DNA of 64,000 bases from Aurantimonas coralicida DSM 14790 (GTDB lineage Bacteria > Pseudomonadota > Alphaproteobacteria > Rhizobiales > Rhizobiaceae), in assembly GCF_000421645.1 (NCBI RefSeq), contig NZ_ATXK01000003.1, positions 124,001 through 188,000 of the forward strand, written 5' to 3'. The position numbers and the translations under genes are program-made. Shown here piece by piece: positions 35,128-45,526 of this stretch. Under the pieces are notes generated by a model that was not told the DNA's origin, searched no databases, and saw only the letters and a program-made list of their open reading frames with translations. Within the stretch, counting starts at the first letter, position 1. Every line of letters starts with the position of its first letter.

Positions 35128-36060
35128 TCAGGCCGGCTTATCTTCGGATTCGAGCCATTGCTGGTTGGCCAGCGCGGCTTCCTCGATCGCTGCGGACCGC
35201 ACGAGCGAGGTCAGCCGGTTGATCGTCGGCGTGCGGGCCTGCCATTTCGGCAGGATGAACACGTAATGCAGTTCGATTGCCGGCTCGAACGGGCGGATCA
35301 CCATGCCGGGCTTGAGGCTCGAGCGGGCGACGAAGCCGTCGGCGACGGCGACGCCGACGCCGAGACCGGCGAGTTCGCAGGCGACGATGCCGTTCGGTGT
35401 TTCCAGCCGGATCGTCGGCGTGGCGTCGATCTTGCGAAACGCGGCGTCCAGGGATTGCCGCATGACGGTACGCGGCGCGTTGGCGATCAGCGGCAGGTCG
35501 CGCAGATCCTCGGCGTGGATCCGGCGGCGCCCGGCCAGCGGGTGATCGTGGCGCATGACGGCGACGGCGCGGATCGAGGCGATCGGCTCGATGTCGATGG
35601 CGTCATTGTCCATCGGCAGGACGGTGATGCCCAGATCGAACTGCTCGCGGCCGAGCCATTTCTCGATGTCGAGACGCGAACGCGAATCGATGGCGGCGGT
35701 GAAGCCGGGGTCTTCCGCCGTCATCGTCGCGATGGCATCCCCCAGAAGCGCGCCGGTGATGTTCGGGGCGGTCAGGATGCGCACATGCCGGCGCTGGCGC
35801 GCCTTGACCCGCTGCGCCGCGTGCATGGCTTCGTCGAGGCTGTAGAGCGCGTGCTCCACATGGCTGTAGAATTCGCGCGCCTCGGTGGTTGGCACCAGCC
35901 GGCGCTTCGTGCGAGTGAACAGCGCGAAGCCGACCTCGTCCTCCAGCGCGGCCAGAAGCCGGCTGACCTGCGGCTGCGTGCGGTGCAGACGTTCGGCGGC
36001 CCCGTTCAGCGAACCGCCCTCCATGAAGGCGCGCAAGGCTTCCAGACCCTTCAGATTCAC
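35128..36060 (-). CDS. LysR-family transcriptional regulator
   Basis: Regulator of 310 residues. N-terminal LysR helix-turn-helix: LEALRAFMEGGSLNGAAERLHRTQPQVSRLLAALE, FTRTKRRLVPT. A substrate-binding domain follows from about residue 90 (HVRILTAPNITGALL, ACELAGLGVGVAVADG). The GTG ending at 36060 is chosen since GGAG lies seven bases upstream and the HTH follows at once; the open frame continues 27 codons further. Divergent from the CocE/NonD hydrolase gene with a 106-base promoter space, the usual arrangement for a LysR activator of that operon. Confidence 0.87.
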   Translation of the reverse strand: MNLKGLEALRAFMEGGSLNGAAERLHRTQPQVSRLLAALEDEVGFALFTRTKRRLVPTTEAREFYSHVEHALYSLDEAMHAAQRVKARQRRHVRILTAPNITGALLGDAIATMTAEDPGFTAAIDSRSRLDIEKWLGREQFDLGITVLPMDNDAIDIEPIASIRAVAVMRHDHPLAGRRRIHAEDLRDLPLIANAPRTVMRQSLDAAFRKIDATPTIRLETPNGIVACELAGLGVGVAVADGFVARSSLKPGMVIRPFEPAIELHYVFILPKWQARTPTINRLTSLVRSAAIEEAALANQQWLESEDKPA

Positions 36061-36166
36061 CGGTTCACTCCATTCGCTTTGCGCATGAGATCTTGCGAAG
36101 ATCGAAATTGACGCATGGCACAGGCCCCGTACGCTGACCACCCTGAGAGGCGCGTACGGAGTTCCG

Positions 36167-38008
36167 ATGTCTGATAGCGATACGAAAGGTGACGCCTGGC
36201 GAAAGCCGCCGTCGCGCTATCGGGACGAGCGCCCCGCGCAGTTCGCGCTGCCGGCCCGGCCGGCCTCCTGCTACATCGAGATGCGCGATGGCTGCCGGAT
36301 CGCCGCCGACATCTACCTGCCGGAAGGGCCGGAACGGCCGGACCGCATTCCCACCATCCTGATCCTGACGCCCTATTACCGCCGGTTCGCGCTGCGGGAC
36401 GGGGCCTCCGCCGACACCGAGCCCAGCCCCAACGCGGCGCGCTACCGCGATGCCTTCGTGCCGCGCGGCTATGCGGTGGTGGTGGTCGACGTGCGCGGCA
36501 CCGGCGCCAGCTTCGGCACCCGCGACAGTTTCCGCTCCCCAGCCGAGCGCGAGGATTTCCGCGAGATCGCCGACTGGATCGTCGCCCAGCCCTGGTCGGA
36601 CGGCACCATCGGCTCGACCGGTATTTCCTATCTCGGCGCGGCCGCCTGTTTCCTCGCCAGTACCGGCCATCCGGCGGTGAAGGCGATCGCGCCGCTCTTC
36701 GCGGTCTGGAACACCTGGGTCGATCACCTCTATCCGGGTGGCGTGCTCTTGAACAAACTGGCGGCGAGCTACGACGACATCATGGTCGGGCTCGACCATG
36801 ACCGCCGCGACGTGCTGGCGAACCAGCCCTATTTCGACAATCCGGACTTTGCCGGTCCGCAGCCGGTGGACGAGGACGGCGACGGCACGCTCTGCCGTGC
36901 AGCGGTGCGCGAACATCTCGGCAATTTCCACATGCCGGACTTCATCGGCGAGTTTCCCTTCGCCGACGACCGGCTGCCCTACGATCCGTCCTTCGGGGCG
37001 CACTGCTTCAGCCCCTACCATTACGCCGCCGACATCGCGCCGGACGTGGCGATCTACTCGATTTCGGGCTGGATGGACGGGGCCGGCTTCGCCAATGGCG
37101 CCATCGCCCGCTATCGGTCGCTCCCCAATCGCCGGCAGCATCTGCTATTGGGTCCGTGGGACCATGGCGCCCGCACCAATGTGTCGCCCTGGCGGGATCA
37201 CACCGCTCCGGACTTCGACGTCCTGGCCGGAGTGCTGCGGTTCTTCGACGAATATCTGATGGGCCTCGACACCGGGCTGAAGGACGAGGCGCCGATCCAC
37301 TATTTCTCCATGCACGAGGAAGTCTGGCAGGCCGCCGACGCATGGCCGCCGCATCAACAGCGGCAGGTCCTGCATCTGGACGAGGGCGGTCGTCTGGCCT
37401 CCGCAAGGGGCGTTGCCGGCGAGGACGCCTACCAGGTGGACTATACCGTCGGCACCGGCAACGACACGCGCCATGAGCGCCTCGCCGCCCTCAACACCAC
37501 CGATTATTACGCCGACTGGCAGGGCCGCGACGCGGCGATGCAGTCCTATACCAGCGCGCCGCTCGAAGCCGCCGCGCGCATGTCCGGCCATCCGGTGGTC
37601 GACCTGTCCATCGCGTCCAGCGAGGGCGACGCGGTGATTCACGTCTATCTGTCGGAGGTCGAGGCCGACGGCACCGTTCGCTACGTCACCGAGGGGGTGC
37701 TGCGGGCCCTGCACCGGCACGAGATGCCGGCGCCGGCCGATCAGGACTGGTCGTGGCCCTATCGCGATTTCAGCCGGGCCAGCGCCGTACCGATGGTGCC
37801 CGGCAAGCCGGCGCGGATGCGCTTCGCGCTGCTGCCGACGTCGTGGACGTTCGGCGCCGGAAGCTGCATCCGCCTTTCGATCGCCGGTGCGGACTGCGAT
37901 CATTACGTGCAGCTGCCGCACGGGCGACCGCCCCTTTTGACGATCGTTCGAGGCGGAACCGGCGGGTCGCTGGTCGAACTGCCGATGACGGCGAGCCAGC
38001 CGCGATGA
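36167..38008 (+). CDS. CocE/NonD-type alpha/beta hydrolase
   Basis: Cytoplasmic hydrolase of 613 residues. The catalytic Ser is in GSTGISYLGA, the Asp in SISGWMDGAG and the His in LLGPWDHGAR, the triad order of CocE/NonD and X-Pro dipeptidyl-peptidases. The C-terminal beta domain (from about 400) is the jelly-roll typical of this group. Members hydrolyse esters, amides or proline peptides. First gene of the rightward peptide-uptake operon (23 bases to the SBP gene), under the LysR gene; likely acts on the imported substrate. Confidence 0.83.
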   Translation: MSDSDTKGDAWRKPPSRYRDERPAQFALPARPASCYIEMRDGCRIAADIYLPEGPERPDRIPTILILTPYYRRFALRDGASADTEPSPNAARYRDAFVPRGYAVVVVDVRGTGASFGTRDSFRSPAEREDFREIADWIVAQPWSDGTIGSTGISYLGAAACFLASTGHPAVKAIAPLFAVWNTWVDHLYPGGVLLNKLAASYDDIMVGLDHDRRDVLANQPYFDNPDFAGPQPVDEDGDGTLCRAAVREHLGNFHMPDFIGEFPFADDRLPYDPSFGAHCFSPYHYAADIAPDVAIYSISGWMDGAGFANGAIARYRSLPNRRQHLLLGPWDHGARTNVSPWRDHTAPDFDVLAGVLRFFDEYLMGLDTGLKDEAPIHYFSMHEEVWQAADAWPPHQQRQVLHLDEGGRLASARGVAGEDAYQVDYTVGTGNDTRHERLAALNTTDYYADWQGRDAAMQSYTSAPLEAAARMSGHPVVDLSIASSEGDAVIHVYLSEVEADGTVRYVTEGVLRALHRHEMPAPADQDWSWPYRDFSRASAVPMVPGKPARMRFALLPTSWTFGAGSCIRLSIAGADCDHYVQLPHGRPPLLTIVRGGTGGSLVELPMTASQPR

Positions 38009-38031
38009 GGAAACCAGGAGAGGGAAGCACG

Positions 38032-39576
38032 ATGAAGACGCTGAGAAATACCCTGATGGCCGCCTGCGCGATGACGCTCGCGGCCTCGCCGGCCTTGGCC
38101 GGCAAAGACAACGACACCTTCGTCTGGGCGACATCCACCGAGATGGATACCCCCGACCTCTATTACGGCAACCAGCGCGAGGCGCTGATCACCGCCTACG
38201 CCCAGTGCGACAGCCTGATCCACCGCGACCCGGAGACCAACGAGTACCAGCCGCTGCTGGCGACGAGCTGGGAATGGGTCGACGACAAGACGCTGGAGAT
38301 GGACCTGCGCGAAGGCGTCAAGTTCCACGACGGCACCGATTTCGACGCCCAGGACGTGGCCGACACGCTGAACCATGTCGCGGCGCCCGACAGCGACATG
38401 AAGATCCGCGTGATCGTCGACTGGATCGACAATGTCGAGGTGGTGGACGACCACAAGGTCCGCATCCATGCCAAGGCGCCGACGCCGGCGGCCTTCGAAT
38501 ATCTGTCCGGCACCTCGCCGATCTATCCGGCCGGCCATTACGACAGCGCGCCGGAAGTGCCGGGTGCCGACGGCACGACGCGCCGCGACTGGGGCGCCGT
38601 CAACCCGGTCTGCACCGGGCCCTACAAGCTGACCGACTACCAGGCCGGCCAGTCGCTGACCCTGGAGCTCAACCCGGATTATTTCGAGGGCAGCCCGAAG
38701 GGCAAGCCGTCCATCGGCAAGATCATCTACCGGACCATCAAGGACCCCGAGACCCAGATCGCCGAGGTCGTCACCGGCGGCGTCGACTGGATCTGGGGCG
38801 TGCCGCCCGAGAATGCCGGCATGCTCAATGACATGGACAACCTCACCGTCGTCTCGGCGCCGACCATGCGCATGTCGTTCCTGGCGCTGGACGCCGCCGG
38901 CCGCACCGGCGAGACGCCGATGACCGACATCCGCGTGCGTCAGGCCATCGCCCATGCCATCGACCGCGAGGCGATCACCGAGAACCTCGTCGGCGAAGGC
39001 TCGACGGTGCAGAAATCCATGTGCGTGTCGGTGCAGTTCGGCTGCGAGACCGATGTCACCCAGTACCCCTACGATCCGGAGAAGGCCAAGGCGCTGCTGG
39101 CCGAGGCGGGCTACCCCGATGGCTTCGAGGTTCCGTTCCACGCCTATCGCGACCGGCCCTATTCGGAAGCGGTGCTGAACTATCTGCGCGCCGTCGGCAT
39201 CAAGGGTGACCTGCAGTTCCTGCAGTGGCGGGCCCTGCGTCCGCTGATCGCCGGCGACGAGACCCAGATCGCGCATCTGACCTTCGGCTCCAACGGCATG
39301 CTCGATGCCTCGGCCTCGACCGGCTACTACTTCCAGTTCGGGCCGGACGACTACGCCCGCGACGAGGAAGTGCGCGACTGGCTGACGGAAGCCGAGACGA
39401 CCACGGATACCGAGGCCCGCAAGGCGCTCTACTCCAAGGCGCTCAAGAAGATCGCGGATGAAGCCTATTACATCCCGCTCTTCATCTATGGCCGGACCTA
39501 CGCCTTCAACAAGGACCTGGACTATCCGGTGACCCCCGACGAGATGGCGCATTTCTATCTCGCCAAGTGGAAATAA
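38032..39576 (+). CDS. Peptide/nickel-type ABC transporter substrate-binding protein
   Basis: SBP of 514 residues (cluster C). AGGAGAGGG lies upstream of the ATG; the signal peptide (MKTLRNTLMAACAMTLAASP) ends after ALA. DppA/OppA-like features: YQPLLATSWEWVDDKTLEMDLREG, VKFHDGTDFDAQDV, VCTGPYKL, VRQAIAHAIDRE and YPYDPEKAKALLAEAGYP. The first Cys-containing region AYAQCDSLIH and MCVSVQFGCETD may form a disulfide. Ligand unknown, probably a peptide or peptide-like amide given the hydrolases nearby. A strong hairpin separates it from the permease genes. Confidence 0.87.
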   Translation: MKTLRNTLMAACAMTLAASPALAGKDNDTFVWATSTEMDTPDLYYGNQREALITAYAQCDSLIHRDPETNEYQPLLATSWEWVDDKTLEMDLREGVKFHDGTDFDAQDVADTLNHVAAPDSDMKIRVIVDWIDNVEVVDDHKVRIHAKAPTPAAFEYLSGTSPIYPAGHYDSAPEVPGADGTTRRDWGAVNPVCTGPYKLTDYQAGQSLTLELNPDYFEGSPKGKPSIGKIIYRTIKDPETQIAEVVTGGVDWIWGVPPENAGMLNDMDNLTVVSAPTMRMSFLALDAAGRTGETPMTDIRVRQAIAHAIDREAITENLVGEGSTVQKSMCVSVQFGCETDVTQYPYDPEKAKALLAEAGYPDGFEVPFHAYRDRPYSEAVLNYLRAVGIKGDLQFLQWRALRPLIAGDETQIAHLTFGSNGMLDASASTGYYFQFGPDDYARDEEVRDWLTEAETTTDTEARKALYSKALKKIADEAYYIPLFIYGRTYAFNKDLDYPVTPDEMAHFYLAKWK

Positions 39577-39585
39577 CCAGCGTCC

Positions 39586-39610
39586 GCCGGGGAGCGTCAG
39601 GCTCCCCGGC
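39586..39610 (+). promoter_or_regulatory. Intercistronic hairpin after the peptide SBP gene
   Basis: Perfect ten-base-pair inverted repeat (GCCGGGGAGC, loop GTCAG, GCTCCCCGGC) ten bases after the SBP stop. Without a T-run it more likely protects the SBP message or partly attenuates transcription into the permease genes. Confidence 0.6.
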
Positions 39611-39627
39611 CACCGACCCGAGGCTCA

Positions 39628-40545
39628 ATGCTCTTCTTCATTCTCAAACGCCTGCTGGTGACGTTTCTCGTGGTGGCTGTCACCTCGGTGATCGCCTTCC
39701 TGCTCGTCCACATGTCCGGCGATCCCGCGGCGGCGATGGCCGGCGAGGGGGCTTCGGCCAGCGACATCGCGGCGGTGCGTGAACTCTTCGGCTTCGACCG
39801 CCCGCTGATCCTGCAATATCTCGACTGGATCGGCCGTCTCCTGCAGGGCGATTTCGGCCGCTCCTATTACCTGCGCATGGACGTTGTGGATGTCCTGGCC
39901 GAGCACGTGCCGGTCACTGCAACACTGGGCGTCCTGGCGCTGACCTTCGCGCTGGCGCTCTCCATTCCGCTCGGCGTCCTGGCGGCGCTGCGCCCCAACA
40001 CAATGATCGACCGCATCTCGCTGTGGCTGGCGGTCGCTGGCCAGGCGCTGCCGTCCTTCCTCTTCGCGCTCGGCCTGATGTATCTCTTCGGCGTCTATCT
40101 GCGCTGGCTGCCGATCTCCGGCGATTCCACCTGGGCGCATTTCATCATGCCCTCGGTGGCGCTCGGCTATTACGCCACCCCGGCGATCATGCGCCTGACC
40201 CGCTCCGGCATGCTCGACGTCATGCAGGCCGACCATGTGCGCACGGCCCGCGCCTATGGCCTGACGCCCTGGCGGGTCGTGGTGCGCCATGGCCTGCGCC
40301 ACGCCATTGTGCCGGTGGTCTCGCTCGCCGCGGTCCAGCTCGGCTTCATGCTGGGCGGCTCGATCGTCATCGAGACGATCTTTTCCCTCAAGGGCATCGG
40401 CCATCTCGCCTGGGAGTCCATCCAGCGCGCCGACATCGAGGTGATCCAGGCGATCCTGCTGCTGATCGCCGTCGCCTACGCGATCCTGACCCTCGTCGCC
40501 GACCTCCTCAACGCGGCCCTCGATCCGCGGATCCGCATCTCGTGA
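39628..40545 (+). CDS. Peptide ABC transporter permease, DppB type
   Basis: Inner-membrane permease of 305 residues with six helices. N-terminal FILKRLLVTFLVV, GFDRPLILQYLDWIG and FGRSYY are standard DppB/OppB; the EAA loop is at RTARAYGLTPWRVVVRHGLRHA; ETIFSLKGIGHLAWESIQ is the typical C-terminal block. It forms the channel with the next gene product. Followed at once by the DppC-type gene. Confidence 0.9.
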   Translation: MLFFILKRLLVTFLVVAVTSVIAFLLVHMSGDPAAAMAGEGASASDIAAVRELFGFDRPLILQYLDWIGRLLQGDFGRSYYLRMDVVDVLAEHVPVTATLGVLALTFALALSIPLGVLAALRPNTMIDRISLWLAVAGQALPSFLFALGLMYLFGVYLRWLPISGDSTWAHFIMPSVALGYYATPAIMRLTRSGMLDVMQADHVRTARAYGLTPWRVVVRHGLRHAIVPVVSLAAVQLGFMLGGSIVIETIFSLKGIGHLAWESIQRADIEVIQAILLLIAVAYAILTLVADLLNAALDPRIRIS

Positions 40546-40550
40546 GTTCC

Positions 40551-41443
40551 ATGCCCCCAGTCACCCACGCTCCGCCTCTCCAGATCGCGGTCTCGCCGAC
40601 CCGCGTGGCCGTCGGCCGCGCCCTCCGGCATGGCAGCTTCTGGGTCGGCGGGCTGATCATCCTCGTCATCTTCCTGGCCGCCATGTTCGCGCCGTGGCTG
40701 ACGCCCTACGATCCGTCGATCCAGGATCTCGGCCAACGCTTCGTCGCGCCGGTCTGGGCCGAGGGCGGCAGCTGGGCGCATCCGCTGGGCACCGACGGGC
40801 TCGGCCGCGACTACCTCACGCGGCTCCTCTTCGGCGCCCGCATCTCGCTGATGATCGGCTTCCTGACCATTCTCATCTCCGGCACCATCGGCACCGCCAT
40901 GGGCGTCGCCGCCGGCTACTGGGGCGGCTGGGTCGATCTGGTGGTCAATTTCATCATCACCATCCGCCTGACGCTGCCGGTCGTCCTCGTCGCGCTGGTC
41001 GTCGTGGCGCTGGTCGGCAGCTCTTTGTCGCTGCTGGTCATGGTGATCGGGCTTCTGCTCTGGGATCGCTTCGCTATCGTCATGCGCAGCGCCACCCAGC
41101 AGCTGGCCTCGCGCGAATACATCACCTCGGCACGCACCATCGGCAGCTCCACCAGCCGCATCCTGATCCGGGAGATCCTGCCCAACATCATGGGGCCGCT
41201 GATCGTCGTCGCCTCGATCGAGCTGGCCCACGCCATCCTCCTGGAGGCAGCGCTGTCCTTCCTCGGCCTCGGCGTCCAGCCGCCGAACGTGTCCTGGGGG
41301 CTGATGGTGGCCGAAGCCAAGAGCCAGCTCCTGTTCCGCCCCTGGATGATCGCCGTGCCGGGTGCCGCGCTGGTGCTGCTGATCTTCGCGATCAATCTCG
41401 TCGGGGATGCCCTGCGCGATGTCACCACGCCGGAGGGCAAGGC

Positions 41444-41447
<4 letters not shown>
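40551..41447 (+). CDS. Peptide ABC transporter permease, DppC type
   Basis: Permease of 298 residues. WVGGLIILVIFLAAMFAPWLTPYDP and HPLGTDGLGRDYLTRLLFGAR at the start, six membrane helices and an EAA-type loop (TSARTIGSSTSRILIREILPN), and LGLGVQPPNVSWG near the end all match DppC/OppC. The ATG at 40551 is given; a GTG at 40542, overlapping the dppB stop as GTGA, would add three residues and is equally plausible. Confidence 0.9.
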
Positions 41448-42471
<1,024 letters not shown>

Positions 42472-42475
<4 letters not shown>

Positions 42476-43458
42476 CCGAGACCGTTCTCAGCATGCGCGG
42501 CGTCACGCGCGACTATGCCGTCGGCGGCGCCTTCCGCAAGAAGGCAACCCTGCGGGCCCTGCGCGGCATCGATCTCAGCGTCGACCGCGGCCGCACGCTC
42601 GGCCTCGTCGGGGAATCGGGCTGCGGCAAGAGCACGCTCGCCCGCATCCTCCTCGGCATCGAGGACCCGACCGCGGGGACCGTGCTGGTCTCCGGCCGGC
42701 CGATCCAGGACTATGAGCGTCTGGCTCGGGCCCGGCTGATCCAGCCGGTGTTCCAGGATCCCTATTCCTCGCTCAATCCGCGCATGTCCGTCGAGGCGAT
42801 CATCGGCGCGCCGCTGAAGGTGCGCGGCGAGGGGACGGCTGCCTCGCGGCGCGCGCGCGTCCACGAAATGGCGGGCGAGGTGGGACTGCCGCGGCATCTG
42901 GTCGAGGCCTATCCCAGCCAGCTCTCCGGCGGCCAGCGCCAGCGCGTCGCGATCGCCCGGGCGCTGATCGGCGAGCCTGAAATCCTGATCTGCGACGAGC
43001 CGACCTCGGCCCTCGACGTCTCGGTGCAGAGCCAGATCCTCAATCTGCTGCACCGGCTGAAGCAGGAACTGAACCTGACGATGATCCTGATCAGCCACAA
43101 CCTGGCCGTGGTGCACCACCTCGCCGACGAGGTGGCGGTGATGTATCTCGGCCAGATCGTCGAGCGCGGCGACGCCGACGCCATCTTCGAGCGGCCCTGC
43201 CATCCCTATAGCGATGCCCTCTTGAAGGCGGTGCTGCCGCCGCGCGCCGGCGCCCGACTGCCCGAACTCGGGCTCGAGGCCGAGTTCCCCAGCCCGGTCA
43301 ATCCGCCCTCCGGCTGCGCCTTCCATCCGCGCTGCCCCAAGGCCGACGCGCTGTGCGCCGAGGTCGATCCGAACCCTGCCGGCATCGACCCGGTCTTTCG
43401 CTGTCACCACCCGAACAATTTCGGCGCCGCGGCGCATCCCGCGCGCGCGGCAGGCTGA
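42472..43458 (+). CDS. Peptide ABC transporter ATPase, DppF type
   Basis: ATPase of 328 residues: Walker [22 protein letters not shown], signature [15 protein letters not shown], Walker [12 protein letters not shown]-loop ISHNLAV. The C-terminal cysteine pattern ([15 protein letters not shown], then RCHHP) again suggests an Fe-S or zinc site in the regulatory tail. It pairs with the DppD-type protein to energise import. Twelve bases before the next gene, so the operon goes on into the hydrolases. Confidence 0.9.
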
Positions 43459-43469
43459 AGGGACCGCAT

Positions 43470-45497
43470 ATGGATTCCGAGATCGATTACCGGCTGGACG
43501 AGCGCTGCCTGTTCGCCGAGGGCGAGAGCTTCGGCGCCGCAGGTCCCTACGAGCGGCTGTCCGGCCGGGTGATCTTCCGGGTCGATCCCGCGGCCGAGGC
43601 CCAGCGCGTCGTGACAGATATCGGCCTTGCCCCCGTCGATGCCGAGGGCCGCGTCGTCTTCGCGGCCGATTTCTGCATCCTCAAGCCGGTCGATCTGTCG
43701 CGCGGCAATCGTCGGCTGTTCTTCGACTACGGCAATCGCGGCAACAAGCGCGCGCTGCAGTTCTTCAATGACGCGCCGTCCACCAACGACCCGCGCAGCC
43801 GCGCCGATGCCGGCAACGGCTTCCTGATGCGGCGCGGCTATTCGGTCGGCTGGCTCGCCTGGCAAGGCGATTTGTTGCCGGGCAATGGCCGCATGCTGCT
43901 CGACGCACCGGTGGCGAGCGAGAACGGCCGTTCGATCACCGGCCGGACCCGCTCGGAATTCATCGCGGTGGAGCCCGGCACGCGGGTATTCCCGCTGAGT
44001 TCGCTGGTCTCGACGCGCAGCTATCCCACCGTCTCGCTCGACACCCGCACCGCGCGGCTGACCCGCCGGCGCTACGCCCACAGCGTGCGCGAGGAGATCC
44101 CGGCCGATGCCTGGGCGTTTGCCCGCACCGAGCGCGGTGGTGGTGTCGACAATCAGGGCATGGAGGAGGCGATCATCGCCTCCGACAGCCATGTCTTCCT
44201 GCCGGATGGCTTCGAGACCGGCTGGATCTACGAGATCGTCTACGAGGCCCGCGACCCGCTGGTTCTCGGCGTCGGCCATGTTGCCGTGCGGGACTTCGTC
44301 AGCTTCCTGAAGCACGGGGAGACGACCGCCAGCGGGCAGGCCAATCCGCTGCGCGACAACGGTGTCGGCGTCGAGAAGGCCTATGCCTGGGGCCGCTCCC
44401 AGACCGGGCGCTGCATCCGCGACTTCCTGTATCTCGGCTTCAATGCCGACGCGAGGAACCGCAAGGTCTTCGACGGCGTGATGCCGCACGTCGCCGGTGC
44501 CGGCAAGATGTGGATGAACCACCGCTTCGCCAATCTGGTGCTGCTGCCGGGCCAGGAACACGAGAACCATTTCTCGCCGGCCGATCGCTTTCCCTTCTCC
44601 TATGCGATGTCCACCGATCACTATTCGGGCTGCGAGGACGCCATCCTCAAGCGGCCGGACACCGATCCGCTGGTCATCCATACGGATACCGCCTGCGAAT
44701 ACTGGCACCGCCGGGCCTCGCTGGTGCACACCGACACCAAGGGCCGCGACCTGGCCCAGCCCGACAATGTCCGGGTGTATCTGTGGGCAAGCTCCCAGCA
44801 CTACGCCTCGCCGCTCGTTACCGCGCCCGCCAAGGGGCTGGCGCAGGAATGCTTTAACGTCGTCGCCACCTCGATGCTGTTTCGCGCCGGGCTCGACAAT
44901 CTCGACGCATGGGCAAGCGAGGGCACGCCGCCCCCGGCAAGCCGCATTCCGGCGCGCGCCGACGGCACGCTGGTCGCCGAGGACATGTGGCGGGCGGCGT
45001 TCCCGCATATCCCCGGCGTCGCCCTGCCGCGTGGCCCGAGCAAGCTGGAGCGGCTCGACTTCGGTCCCGACATCGATGCCGGGATGATCGCCAACGAGCC
45101 GCCGGAGATCCTGGCCGGCGAGTGCTACCCGGTGCAGGTGCCGGCCGTCGACGGCGACGGCAACGATCTCGCCGGCATCCGCGCGCCGATGGTCCAGGCG
45201 CCGCTCGGCACCTATACCGGCTGGAGCGTGCGCCGCCGCGACGTCGGCCATGGTGCCATGGTCGGCATCACCGGCAGCTACATTCCGTTTCCCGACAGCG
45301 AGGACGAACGCGGCCAGACCGGCGACCCCCGGCGCTCGGTCCTCGCCCGCTACGGCACCGCCGACGGCTATGTGGCGGCGATCCGCCAGGCCGCGGAGGC
45401 GCTGGTCGCCGACGGGCTGATGCTGCGCGAGGACGTCTCCCGCGCGGTCGCCGATGCCGGCGAATGGGGCCGGCCGCGCCACCTCGTGCGTCTCTGA
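43470..45497 (+). CDS. Alpha/beta hydrolase domain protein (Abhydrolase_10 type)
   Basis: Cytoplasmic protein of 675 residues. The probable nucleophile is the Ser in AYAWGRSQTGRCIRDFL. RLFFDYGNRGNKRALQFFND and HENHFSPADRFPFSYAM are blocks I associate with the large alpha/beta hydrolase family called Abhydrolase_10. No signal peptide (starts MDSEIDYRLDERCLF). It follows the ABC ATPase by 12 bases, with GGGACC upstream, and so probably processes the imported compound. An acidic residue and His for the triad cannot be fixed by eye; H in RDVGHGAM is a candidate. Substrate unknown. Confidence 0.72.
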   Translation: MDSEIDYRLDERCLFAEGESFGAAGPYERLSGRVIFRVDPAAEAQRVVTDIGLAPVDAEGRVVFAADFCILKPVDLSRGNRRLFFDYGNRGNKRALQFFNDAPSTNDPRSRADAGNGFLMRRGYSVGWLAWQGDLLPGNGRMLLDAPVASENGRSITGRTRSEFIAVEPGTRVFPLSSLVSTRSYPTVSLDTRTARLTRRRYAHSVREEIPADAWAFARTERGGGVDNQGMEEAIIASDSHVFLPDGFETGWIYEIVYEARDPLVLGVGHVAVRDFVSFLKHGETTASGQANPLRDNGVGVEKAYAWGRSQTGRCIRDFLYLGFNADARNRKVFDGVMPHVAGAGKMWMNHRFANLVLLPGQEHENHFSPADRFPFSYAMSTDHYSGCEDAILKRPDTDPLVIHTDTACEYWHRRASLVHTDTKGRDLAQPDNVRVYLWASSQHYASPLVTAPAKGLAQECFNVVATSMLFRAGLDNLDAWASEGTPPPASRIPARADGTLVAEDMWRAAFPHIPGVALPRGPSKLERLDFGPDIDAGMIANEPPEILAGECYPVQVPAVDGDGNDLAGIRAPMVQAPLGTYTGWSVRRRDVGHGAMVGITGSYIPFPDSEDERGQTGDPRRSVLARYGTADGYVAAIRQAAEALVADGLMLREDVSRAVADAGEWGRPRHLVRL

Positions 45498-45526
45498 CCT
45501 TTCCGATCCCCGACAGGAGCGACAGC